Origin: Pseudomonadota bacterium
GTDB taxonomy: Bacteria; Pseudomonadota; Alphaproteobacteria; Sphingomonadales; Sphingomonadaceae
Assembly (NCBI GenBank): GCA_029779535.1
Contig: JAKPAG010000098.1
Location: forward strand, 110,993 to 174,992
DNA length: 64,000 nucleotides
Direction: 5' to 3'
The stretch's first letter is position 1. The number at the start of each line of letters is the position of its first letter. This document shows, one piece after another, positions 28,062 through 36,167 of the stretch. The position numbers were made by a program, and so were the translations under genes. The notes below the pieces were generated by a model. That model was not told the origin of the DNA. It did no database searches and saw nothing but the letters and a program-made list of their open reading frames with translations.

Positions 28062-29120
28062 TCAGGCTGCGAGCGGGGTCAGCGGCTCGGTCGGCATGTG
28101 GGTGGGGAAGCCGTGATCGTAGGTCCGGGTCAGCAGGCCGATGAAGGCGGGGTCATACATCGGATCGCTCGGCACCTCGAACGTGATCCCGCGCTGGCGC
28201 AGGTCGGCGATGAACACGTCGAACACGCGTTCGTGGGTCAGGTCGTCCTTGTGGTCGAGCGTGACCTTGAGTTCGTCCAGATCCATGAACACCTGGGCGT
28301 TCCAGTGGAACAGGTAGCGCGATTCGATCGCCGGAATCTGCTGGATCACCTGGCCTTCGGTCATGATCCGCCAGCCGCCGGCATGGTCCGGATCGGTCTC
28401 GATGGTCGAGGTGATGTCCAGCCCGGCCGGGCGGCGCATCGCCTCGGGTCCGTTGGCCTGGGCGGTGTGGTACATCATCTCGTTTTCGACCACCACCGCG
28501 CGGCCCCACATCGGCGCCTCGATGGTCTGGTAGGGGTTGCCGGGGCCTTCGGGCCAGTAATGGAAGCCGCCGCCGACGCTGCCCTTGTAATACCAGGCGA
28601 TGACCTGCGCCTTCTTGGCCTGCCAGGGCTTGAACAGCGTGGACTTGCACATGGTGTTGAGCAGCCAGGGCGGGGTGTTGTCCATGTCGACCCCGCGGAA
28701 CCGGGTGCCGTCGATATGCGGCATCCCGCCCATCGGGCAGGGGCCCTGCAGGTTGAACAGCATCGATTCCGGCTGGGCATATTTCGCGCCCCAGTAGCCC
28801 CGCGCCAGGTCAAGGAACCGCTTGTTGAAGAAGCAGTCCTCAAGCTCGGGATAGAGGCTGGTCGAACCCTTCGCGAAATAGCCGCGGAACACGGGCGAGA
28901 GGAACATGTCCCAGGTCGGCTTGAACCCTTCCGGCACCGAGCCGGAGGTGGTGGCGATCACTTCCTCGGGCGTCTTGAAGTGCTGGGCCAGGATCAGCGT
29001 CCACGGCCCTTCGCGGTTGATCACTGCGACCATCCGTTCGAACTGGTCGGCGCTGTAGGCGTCTTCGATGATCTGGGGGGCGGCGACGGGCCGGAACTTG
29101 GCGAGCAGGTCGATGTCCAT
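28062..29120 (-). CDS. Uncharacterised protein, possibly a non-heme Fe dioxygenase-type fold
   Basis: Complete 352-aa ORF; HID (GGMPHIDGTRF) plus distal His residues suggest a 2-His-1-Asp site; assignment weak. Confidence 0.5.
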   Translation of the reverse strand: MDIDLLAKFRPVAAPQIIEDAYSADQFERMVAVINREGPWTLILAQHFKTPEEVIATTSGSVPEGFKPTWDMFLSPVFRGYFAKGSTSLYPELEDCFFNKRFLDLARGYWGAKYAQPESMLFNLQGPCPMGGMPHIDGTRFRGVDMDNTPPWLLNTMCKSTLFKPWQAKKAQVIAWYYKGSVGGGFHYWPEGPGNPYQTIEAPMWGRAVVVENEMMYHTAQANGPEAMRRPAGLDITSTIETDPDHAGGWRIMTEGQVIQQIPAIESRYLFHWNAQVFMDLDELKVTLDHKDDLTHERVFDVFIADLRQRGITFEVPSDPMYDPAFIGLLTRTYDHGFPTHMPTEPLTPLAA

Positions 29121-29123
29121 GGC

Positions 29124-30113
29124 TTACCTTTCGAGCGTGGGATTGATTTCAAGCAGGATCTTGCCGCGCACGTGCCCGGCGGCGACCAGCCGCTGCGCCT
29201 CGCCGGCCTGGTCCAGCGGCATGACGGTGATTTCGGGCGCGCGGATCCGCCCGGCGGCCAGCGCTTCGACCAGCCCGGCGAGCTGGCGCGGCTGACTTTC
29301 GAAATCGGACACGGTCGGGATCACGGTCACTTCCGCCGCAGCGGCCCGGGCCGGATCATAGGGTGTTTCATCCGCGATCAGCGTGCCGATCGGGCAGATG
29401 ATCCCGCCGCGCTTCAGCGTTTCGATCGTATCAACGAACGTACCCTGACCGACCGTATCGACGATCAGGTCCACCCCGTCCGGCGCCCAAGCGCGGATCG
29501 CCTCGACCACGCCGCCGGCGCGGTAGTCGATCACGTGATCTGCACCCAGTGCGCGGACATAGTCGAAATTGCGCGGCGAGCAGGTTGCGGCGACTTCGGC
29601 CCCGGCCATTTTCGCCAGCTGGACCGCGAAGCTGCCGGTGCCGCCCGCACCGCCGTTCACCACCACGCGCTTGCCCGGCCCGGCCTGGCCCAGGTCCAGC
29701 ACAGCCTTCCATGCGGTCATCCCGGCGGTGGGCAGGGTCGCGGCCTGTTGCAGCGTGACGCTGTCGGGCAGGGGGATCACCCGTTCGGCCGCGCTGCGAA
29801 CATATTCGGCATAGGATCCGCGCTCGCCCAGGCCCTGGTTGCCGGGCGTGACCACCCGGTCACCCACGTTCAGGCCGGTTACCCCTTCGCCCACCTCTGC
29901 CACCACGCCTGCCGCGTCAAAGCCGACCACGAAGGGGAACTGGTACTGGAAATACTGCGCCAGCCAGCCTTCGCGGCTTTTCCAGTCGGCCGGGTTGACG
30001 CTGGCATAGCCGACCTGGACCACAACCTGCCCCTGCGTGGCCACTGGGCGCTCGATCTCGGCCAAGTGCAGCACTTCAGGACCGCCGAAACGGTCAAGCA
30101 CCATTGCTTTCAT
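29124..30113 (-). CDS. NADPH:quinone oxidoreductase-like MDR protein
   Basis: MKAMVLDRFGGPEVLHLAEIERP...VNGGAGGTGSFAVQLAKMAGAEVAAT. Confidence 0.88.
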   Translation of the reverse strand: MKAMVLDRFGGPEVLHLAEIERPVATQGQVVVQVGYASVNPADWKSREGWLAQYFQYQFPFVVGFDAAGVVAEVGEGVTGLNVGDRVVTPGNQGLGERGSYAEYVRSAAERVIPLPDSVTLQQAATLPTAGMTAWKAVLDLGQAGPGKRVVVNGGAGGTGSFAVQLAKMAGAEVAATCSPRNFDYVRALGADHVIDYRAGGVVEAIRAWAPDGVDLIVDTVGQGTFVDTIETLKRGGIICPIGTLIADETPYDPARAAAAEVTVIPTVSDFESQPRQLAGLVEALAAGRIRAPEITVMPLDQAGEAQRLVAAGHVRGKILLEINPTLER

Positions 30114-30175
30114 CACCGGAATCACTCCCCACGGGTCTTGCTGTTGATTGACACCAAGCCTAACTCTCCTATTGA

Positions 30176-30193
30176 AGTAAGTAAACACTCATT
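30176..30193. promoter_or_regulatory. Operator-like site 2 (AGTAAGT AAAC ACTCATT)
   Basis: 10/14 arm positions match site 1, same 4-nt spacer; in the divergent MDR/SDR promoter region. Confidence 0.5.
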
Positions 30194-30231
30194 AGTTGGC
30201 CCGACAAGATTCGGGCAAGGGGAGGCAGGCA

Positions 30232-31128
30232 GTGGACAAGGATCGCAAACTGGCGGGCAAGGTCGCGCTGGTCACCGGCAGCAGCCGCGGCATCGGCCGC
30301 GCAATTGCGCAGCGGCTGGCCAGCGCGGGGGCGACGGTGGTGGTCACCGGGCGGTCGGCCACGGCGCCGGCATCGGGCAAGCGGTTTGGCCAGGATCAGG
30401 TCGTGCCCGGCACCCTGGCGGAAACCGTGGCGCTGATCGAGGCGGCTGGCGGCAAGGCGCTGGCGCTGGCCGCGGACCTCGAAGATCCGGCCCAGCGCGA
30501 CAGCCTGGTCGACCGCGCGGCGGACCTGGCCGGGGGGCTCGACGTCCTGGTCAACAACGCGGGCTTTGCCGACTATGCCCGGGTTGAGGACATGACGCTG
30601 GACACCTTCGACCGGACGGTCGAACACTATGTCCGGGTGCCGTTCCGCCTGGCGCAGGACGCGATCCGGCACATGCGCAAGGGCGGGGCGGGGTGGATCG
30701 TCAACGTCGGTTCGATCACCGCCTATCCGCCGGTGCGGCCCTATCTCGACTATGCCAAGCAGGGCGGCGACGTGATCTACGCCTCGGTCAAGGCGGCGCT
30801 GCACCGCATGACCCAGGGATTGGCGGCAGAAATGGTCGATGCGAACATCGCGGTCAACGCGGTCGGCCCCAGCACGGCAATCCGCACCCCCGGCGCCGAA
30901 GCGCTCATCCCGGCGGACTATCCGTGCGAGGACGTGGCCTATCTCGCCGAAACCGTGCTGGCGATGTGCCACCTGCCCGCGGCCGAGCGCACCGGGCTGG
31001 TCGCCTTCTCGATGCATTTCCCGCACGCGCTGTCGCTGCCGGTCTACAGCCTCGACGGCACGCAGTTACTGCCCCCGGCCGAATTGCCGATCTATTCCCA
31101 TCCTGCCACCAGCCACGACGGATTGTGA
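30232..31128 (+). CDS. Short-chain dehydrogenase/reductase
   Basis: [47 protein letters not shown] start likely. Confidence 0.88.
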   Translation: MDKDRKLAGKVALVTGSSRGIGRAIAQRLASAGATVVVTGRSATAPASGKRFGQDQVVPGTLAETVALIEAAGGKALALAADLEDPAQRDSLVDRAADLAGGLDVLVNNAGFADYARVEDMTLDTFDRTVEHYVRVPFRLAQDAIRHMRKGGAGWIVNVGSITAYPPVRPYLDYAKQGGDVIYASVKAALHRMTQGLAAEMVDANIAVNAVGPSTAIRTPGAEALIPADYPCEDVAYLAETVLAMCHLPAAERTGLVAFSMHFPHALSLPVYSLDGTQLLPPAELPIYSHPATSHDGL

Positions 31129-31133
31129 GCGCC

Positions 31134-31478
31134 ATGGACCAGACCATCTACATCGTCGACGATATCGTCGCCGCGCCCGGCAAGGGGCGCGAATTGCTCG
31201 AACTCTATCGCAGCGCCTATGCGCCAGGCGCGAGGGCGCGCGGCATGGTGCTGGACCGCGAAATCGTTGCGCCGCCGATGTGGCTCGACGAATTGTCCAA
31301 CCGCCTGCTGATCACCTGGACCGTGCAAGGCGCGCCAGGCTGGTGGGGGCAGGGCGTGCAATCGCGCTATGACCCCGCGGTTGCGGAGTTCTGGCAGCAG
31401 GCGGATGGCCTGATTGCGCAGCGGGCCCGCTATTTCGGCGCGGCCGAAGCCGATGTGGAGGGGATCAGCCATGTTTGA
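31134..31478 (+). CDS. Small conserved-type hypothetical protein (dimeric alpha-beta barrel-like)
   Basis: MDQTIYIVDDIVAAPGKGRELLELYRSAYAPGARARGM; overlaps next ORF. Confidence 0.55.
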   Translation: MDQTIYIVDDIVAAPGKGRELLELYRSAYAPGARARGMVLDREIVAPPMWLDELSNRLLITWTVQGAPGWWGQGVQSRYDPAVAEFWQQADGLIAQRARYFGAAEADVEGISHV

Positions 31479-32082
31479 TCTGGTCTGCCTGATCGACCTG
31501 TCCGAACCGGCCCGCGCCGGGCTTGCCGCCAGCCTCAAGGCGCTGGGCGGCTCGGCTGCCCCGGTGATGGAAGGCAATTTCAACGGCGGCGATCTGGCCG
31601 CGCGCTTCAGCTATACCGACGAGGCAACCTACCGCGCCGCGCGCCCCGCGATCGACGCCGCGCTGGCCGAGGCCGGGGCGACCCGCTGCAACTGGGCCTG
31701 CTTCGAACGCGGGCAGGGCGGCGCTGCCGCACCCGGGCTGGCGGACGGCGTGTGGCGCGGCCTGCTGCTGTGCGCCGACCGGCCGCAGGCCGAAGCCCGG
31801 CTGGACCAGTTCGAAGCCGAAATGGTGCTCATGCCCAAGTATATCCCGGCGATCCGCAACTGGCGCTTCAGCCGCGCGCTCGAAAGCGGCGGGGACCTCA
31901 AGTGGACCCATGTCTGGGAACAGGAATATGCCGACATCGGCGGGCTGATGGGCCCCTACATGCTGCACCCCTACCACTGGGCGCTGATCGACCGCTGGTT
32001 CGATCCGGAATGCCCGGACTGGATCGTCAACGTGACCCTGTGCCACAGCTTCGCCGCGCTGGGCGAAGCCGCGCTGAGCTGA
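31471..32082 (+). CDS. Hypothetical protein (Dabb/alpha-beta barrel-like)
   Basis: MFDLVCLIDLSEPARAGL...KWTHVWEQEYADIGGLMGPYMLHPYHWALIDRWFDPECPDWIV. Confidence 0.55.
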   Translation: MFDLVCLIDLSEPARAGLAASLKALGGSAAPVMEGNFNGGDLAARFSYTDEATYRAARPAIDAALAEAGATRCNWACFERGQGGAAAPGLADGVWRGLLLCADRPQAEARLDQFEAEMVLMPKYIPAIRNWRFSRALESGGDLKWTHVWEQEYADIGGLMGPYMLHPYHWALIDRWFDPECPDWIVNVTLCHSFAALGEAALS

Positions 32083-32095
32083 GCGAGGCCCGATC

Positions 32096-33034
32096 ATGCC
32101 CGTAGATCCGCAAATCGAAGCCATGCTTGCCGCCGCGCCGCCCTGGCCGGGGGTGCGCGGCATGGACCTTGCCGCCCTGCGCCAGGCCGTGCGCGACAGT
32201 TCGGTCATGCTGCCGCGGGCAGAGGACGCGCCGGTTGCGGAAATTGCCGACCGCACCATCGCCGGGCCGGGCGGGCCGCTGGCCCTGCGGGTTTACACGC
32301 CTGAAGGCACCGGACCGTTCCCGATGGTGGTCTATTGCCACGGCGGCGGCTATGTGGTCGGCGACCTTGATACGCAGGACATGATCGCCCGCGCGCTCTG
32401 TAGCTGGAGTGGCGTGGTGGTGGTGTCGGTCGATTACCGGCTGGCTCCCGAGCACCCGTTCCCCGCCGCGCCCGACGATACCTTTGCCGCGCTGGAATGG
32501 GTCGCGGCCCATGCTGCCGAGATTGGCGGCCGGGCCGACCGGCTGGCCTTGGCGGGCGACAGCGCCGGGGGCAACCTGGTTGCCGCCGCCGCACTACGGG
32601 CGCGGGACCGAGGCGGTCCGGCGCTGCGTGCGCTGGTGAACATCTATGGTTCGTGCAACTACCCGTCCGAGCAGACCGCTTCGGCCCGGGAATATGCCGA
32701 TGGCCCGATCCTCAAGCAGCACGACATCAACTGGTTCTACGAACAATACCTGAGCGATCCCGCGCGCGAGCAGCACGATCCCCAGGCCGCTCCGGTGCGC
32801 GCCGCCAGCCACGCCGGGCTGCCGCCGACCTTCGTTGGCACGGCTGAATGCGATCCCTCGCGCGATGATGCCGAGCTGTTCGGCGCGAAAGTGGCCGCCG
32901 CCGGGGTCGAGGTGGAAGTGAAACGCTATCCCGGCATGGTCCACGGCTTTGCCTCGTGGGTCGGCTTCCTGCCCGGCGCGCGCGCCGTGCTGCAGGATGC
33001 CGCCGCCTTCCTCAAACGCCATCTGGAGAGTTGA
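32096..33034 (+). CDS. Alpha/beta hydrolase, HSL-type esterase
   Basis: YCHGGGYVVGDLDT, GDSAGGNLV, PGMVHGF. Confidence 0.92.
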   Translation: MPVDPQIEAMLAAAPPWPGVRGMDLAALRQAVRDSSVMLPRAEDAPVAEIADRTIAGPGGPLALRVYTPEGTGPFPMVVYCHGGGYVVGDLDTQDMIARALCSWSGVVVVSVDYRLAPEHPFPAAPDDTFAALEWVAAHAAEIGGRADRLALAGDSAGGNLVAAAALRARDRGGPALRALVNIYGSCNYPSEQTASAREYADGPILKQHDINWFYEQYLSDPAREQHDPQAAPVRAASHAGLPPTFVGTAECDPSRDDAELFGAKVAAAGVEVEVKRYPGMVHGFASWVGFLPGARAVLQDAAAFLKRHLES

Positions 33035-33035
33035 G

Positions 33036-33887
33036 ATGCCCGGTGCTGCTGAACTGTTCGCGTCCGGGGTTGCGGTGATCACCGGCGCAGGGGCCGGGAT
33101 CGGCGCGGGGCTGGCGCGCCGCGCCGGCGAACTGGGCATGACCGTGGTGGTCACCGACATCGACCTTGCCCGCGCCCAAGCCGTCGCAGGCGAAATCGTT
33201 GCTGCCGGGGGCACGGCTGATGCGCTGCGGGTCGATGTCTCGCGCGCCGAAGAGCTCGACCGGCTGGCCGAAACGGTCCACGCCCGCCACGGCGACGTCC
33301 GCCTGCTGGTCAACAACGCCGGGATCGAGACGATCGGCTACACCTGGGAAATCCCGGCCGAACGCTGGGACGCCACGCTCAACATCAATATCCACGGCGT
33401 GGTCCACGGTGTGCGCGCCTTTGCCCCGCAGATGCTGGCCAGCGGCCAACAGGCGTGGATCGCCAACCTGGCGTCGATGGGCGCGCTCAGCGTGATGCCG
33501 TGCCAGACCGCCTACATCATGACCAAGCACGCGGTGCAGTCGTTCAGCGAATGCCTCTATCTCGAAATGCAGCTCAAGCAGGCACCGATCCACGTCTGCT
33601 CGGTCCTGCCGGGCATGCTCAAGACCAGCATCTTCGAGGAAAGCGCAGGCGCGGGCGAACCGCCCTCCGCCGCAGGCCATCGCCGCAAGATGTTCGAAAT
33701 GATGCGCGAATACGGCATGGATCTGGCCGAAGGCTGCGCGCTGATCCTTGACCAGATCGCCGAAGGGCGGTTCTGGATCCACACTCAGCCCGAAATGTCG
33801 ATGCCCGCGCTGGAAAGCCGGATCGAATTCTTCCGCAGCCAGCAGCCCCCCGTGCTGAACGAGGCGGTCCGCGACTTGGTCGATTGA
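33036..33887 (+). CDS. Short-chain dehydrogenase/reductase
   Basis: GVAVITGAGAGIGAGLARRAGELG, LVNNAGIE, YIMTKHAV. Confidence 0.9.
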   Translation: MPGAAELFASGVAVITGAGAGIGAGLARRAGELGMTVVVTDIDLARAQAVAGEIVAAGGTADALRVDVSRAEELDRLAETVHARHGDVRLLVNNAGIETIGYTWEIPAERWDATLNINIHGVVHGVRAFAPQMLASGQQAWIANLASMGALSVMPCQTAYIMTKHAVQSFSECLYLEMQLKQAPIHVCSVLPGMLKTSIFEESAGAGEPPSAAGHRRKMFEMMREYGMDLAEGCALILDQIAEGRFWIHTQPEMSMPALESRIEFFRSQQPPVLNEAVRDLVD

Positions 33888-33898
33888 CGTCAGGAAAA

Positions 33899-33939
33899 GG
33901 ACCGGCGGGACAAGGAGGGGAATGGCGTCCCGCCGGACC
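33899..33939. terminator. Hairpin between convergent genes
   Basis: GGACCGGCGGGAC-N15-GTCCCGCCGGACC, 12/13 complementary. Confidence 0.6.
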
Positions 33940-33944
33940 GGGCT

Positions 33945-35867
33945 TCAGCGATGGAGCAGGTAGCTGCCTTCCGCCGGGGCTCGGGTTTCGTTGAAGAAAT
34001 CGACCAGGCGCCACGGCCAGGACAGGAAGATGCGGCGCTTGCTGTTCATATAGTAGCTGCTGGCGCGCGGGTGCGACCAGATCATCTGCGGCATCCGCGC
34101 CTCGACCTTGCGGTTCCAGTCATCGTAGGCCTGCTGTGTCACTTCGAAGGCCTTCGCCTTGCCTTCCGTGACCCGGTCGAGCGCTTCGATGATCCAGTTG
34201 ACCTGGCATTCCGAGATCAGGTTCTGGCCGGCGGCATGGTTGGGCGCGCTGTTGGGGCCGACGGTGTGGAAGTAGTTGGGATAACCGGGAATGCACATCC
34301 CCATGTAGGAGCGCGCGTCCTCCTCGCCCCATTCCGCGCCGAGATCGCGCCCGCCCACGCCCTTGACCGTCAGGTTGCCCAGCATCTTCGCCACATTGAA
34401 GCCGGTGGCGCAGACGATTATGTCGCATTCGAACACCGAGCCGTCCTTCGCCTCGATCCCGTTCGGCAGGATTCGCGCGATGCCCTGGTTCTCCAGGTGG
34501 ACATTGGGCCGCAGCAGCGCGTCGAACCACCCGTTGTCGAGCACGATCCGCTTGGAAAAGATCGGGAAATCGGGGGTCAGCTTGGCGATCAGGTCGGGCC
34601 GCTGGGCGAACTTCTGCTGCATGTAGGACAAGGCATACTGGCGCGTCATCTCGTTGAGTTCGGACACGGCCAGATCGTTGCCGGCCCAGGCCGGGTCCTG
34701 CAGCACGTTGGCGAACAGCCCGTCGGCCGCTGCCCAGTAGACCTTGAAGCGGAACCATTCCTTGAAAGTGGGAATGTGCTTGAGCGCCCACTTCATCCCT
34801 TCGTCCACCGCGTGCGCGATCTCGGGGTTGAAGATCACCCAGTGCGGCGTGCGCTGATAGACGTTGAGCGCCGCAACTTCGGGCGCGATCGCGCCAACCA
34901 GCTGGGCCGCGCTGGCGGCGGTGCCAATCACGGCAACGCGCTTGCCCGCAAGGTCAAGGTCCTCGGGCCAGGCAGCGGTGTGGACCACCGGGCCATTGAA
35001 GTCAGCCAGACCCGGGATGTCGGGCCATTTGAAGCGGTTGACCGGGCCGTGCCCGTTGATCACGGCGTTGACCACCAGCTCCTCGGCCGTGCCATCCTTG
35101 CCGCGCACGGTGACCCGCCAGGTGCTCGTCTTCTCGTCATAGACCAGCGTTTCGACCGTGGTATCGAACCGGACCTTGCGGCGCAGGTCGTACTTGTCGG
35201 CCACTTCGACCATGTAGCGCTGCATGTCGGCGCCCTGCGGGTGATAGTGCTGCCAGTCGGGCCAGATTTCCCAGCTGAAGCTGTAGAAATGGCTGGGCGT
35301 ATCGACCCCGACACCGGGATAGCGGTTTTCGTACCAGGTGCCGCCGACCTCGGGGTTCTTTTCGATCACCACATAGTCGTAACCGGCCTCGGCCAGCTTG
35401 GTCGCGGCGGCCATGCCGGTCATCCCGGCGCCGATCACCAGCACCTTGAACCCGGCAGGGCGGGGGGCGCGGCCGACTACCTGCGAACGGTCGATCCACG
35501 GGCGGAAGCCGCACTGGTCGAAGGCCAGTTCGATGAATTCGCGCTCCACCGGCTCGCCCACCATCACGCTCATGATCCGCTGGAACAGCACATCGTCGGG
35601 CGCCTTGCCGGCAAGGGGCGCGCGGCCGATCAGCACGTCGCGCAGCCTGGCGCGCAATTCGTCCGCCAACTCGGGGGGAATGGCGGTCGGCTCGGGCGCG
35701 AAGACCGGACGGATGTGCGGCGCAAAGCGATCGAGCATGGCCGCATCGCCCGACAGGTGGACGTAGACCGCCAGCAGCGTCGGCACGTTCGCCTCGGCCA
35801 GCGCCCTGCCCAGTTCTGCCGAATCCGGCAGGGGCAACTGCGCGGCTGGATCAAGATTCGCTGACAT
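33945..35867 (-). CDS. Flavin monooxygenase, Baeyer-Villiger type (HAPMO-like)
   Basis: VIGAGMTGMAAATKLAEAGYDYVVIEKNPEVGGTWYENRYPGVGVDTPSHFYSFSWE and FNGPVVHTAAWPE fingerprint; extra N-terminal domain. Confidence 0.9.
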   Translation of the reverse strand: MSANLDPAAQLPLPDSAELGRALAEANVPTLLAVYVHLSGDAAMLDRFAPHIRPVFAPEPTAIPPELADELRARLRDVLIGRAPLAGKAPDDVLFQRIMSVMVGEPVEREFIELAFDQCGFRPWIDRSQVVGRAPRPAGFKVLVIGAGMTGMAAATKLAEAGYDYVVIEKNPEVGGTWYENRYPGVGVDTPSHFYSFSWEIWPDWQHYHPQGADMQRYMVEVADKYDLRRKVRFDTTVETLVYDEKTSTWRVTVRGKDGTAEELVVNAVINGHGPVNRFKWPDIPGLADFNGPVVHTAAWPEDLDLAGKRVAVIGTAASAAQLVGAIAPEVAALNVYQRTPHWVIFNPEIAHAVDEGMKWALKHIPTFKEWFRFKVYWAAADGLFANVLQDPAWAGNDLAVSELNEMTRQYALSYMQQKFAQRPDLIAKLTPDFPIFSKRIVLDNGWFDALLRPNVHLENQGIARILPNGIEAKDGSVFECDIIVCATGFNVAKMLGNLTVKGVGGRDLGAEWGEEDARSYMGMCIPGYPNYFHTVGPNSAPNHAAGQNLISECQVNWIIEALDRVTEGKAKAFEVTQQAYDDWNRKVEARMPQMIWSHPRASSYYMNSKRRIFLSWPWRLVDFFNETRAPAEGSYLLHR

Positions 35868-35887
35868 CCGGTACTCCCGACTCAAGT

Positions 35888-35905
35888 TGTGAGTAAAGAC
35901 TTACA
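35888..35905. promoter_or_regulatory. Operator-like site 3 (TGTGAGT AAAG ACTTACA)
   Basis: 13/14 arm positions match site 1; 20 nt upstream of the monooxygenase start. Confidence 0.65.
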
Positions 35906-35995
35906 TAAGTTTCCCGGAAGCTCAAGGCCCCGGACGGCGCAAACCTGCACGCTGCCGCTTTCTTGCCCTCGCCCGTTGACCGAGGGAACGTTATG

Positions 35996-36013
35996 TGTAA
36001 GTATCCACTAACT
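35996..36013. promoter_or_regulatory. Operator-like site 4 (TGTAAGT ATCC ACTAACT)
   Basis: 12/14 arm positions match site 1; upstream of the TonB receptor. Confidence 0.55.
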
Positions 36014-36167
36014 AATAAGCGGTCCGGTTGCCGGGACTCGCGTGGAGGAGAGGATGGCTGCATCGGGCCGCGTGCGCGCGGGACCGATGCCCTGCCCGCA
36101 TCGCCAGGCGCCGGTTGAACAGGTCCGAACAAGACTGGTTTGAACTGCAATTCGGGGAGGATTGATC

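Noticed and set aside
28098-30587. 829-aa plus-strand ORF
   Set aside because: Antisense to genes with clear family motifs (MDR dehydrogenase and the 28062-29120 protein); composition typical of GC-rich shadow ORFs.
33951-35864. 637-aa plus-strand ORF
   Set aside because: Antisense to the monooxygenase, which has intact FAD and BVMO fingerprints.
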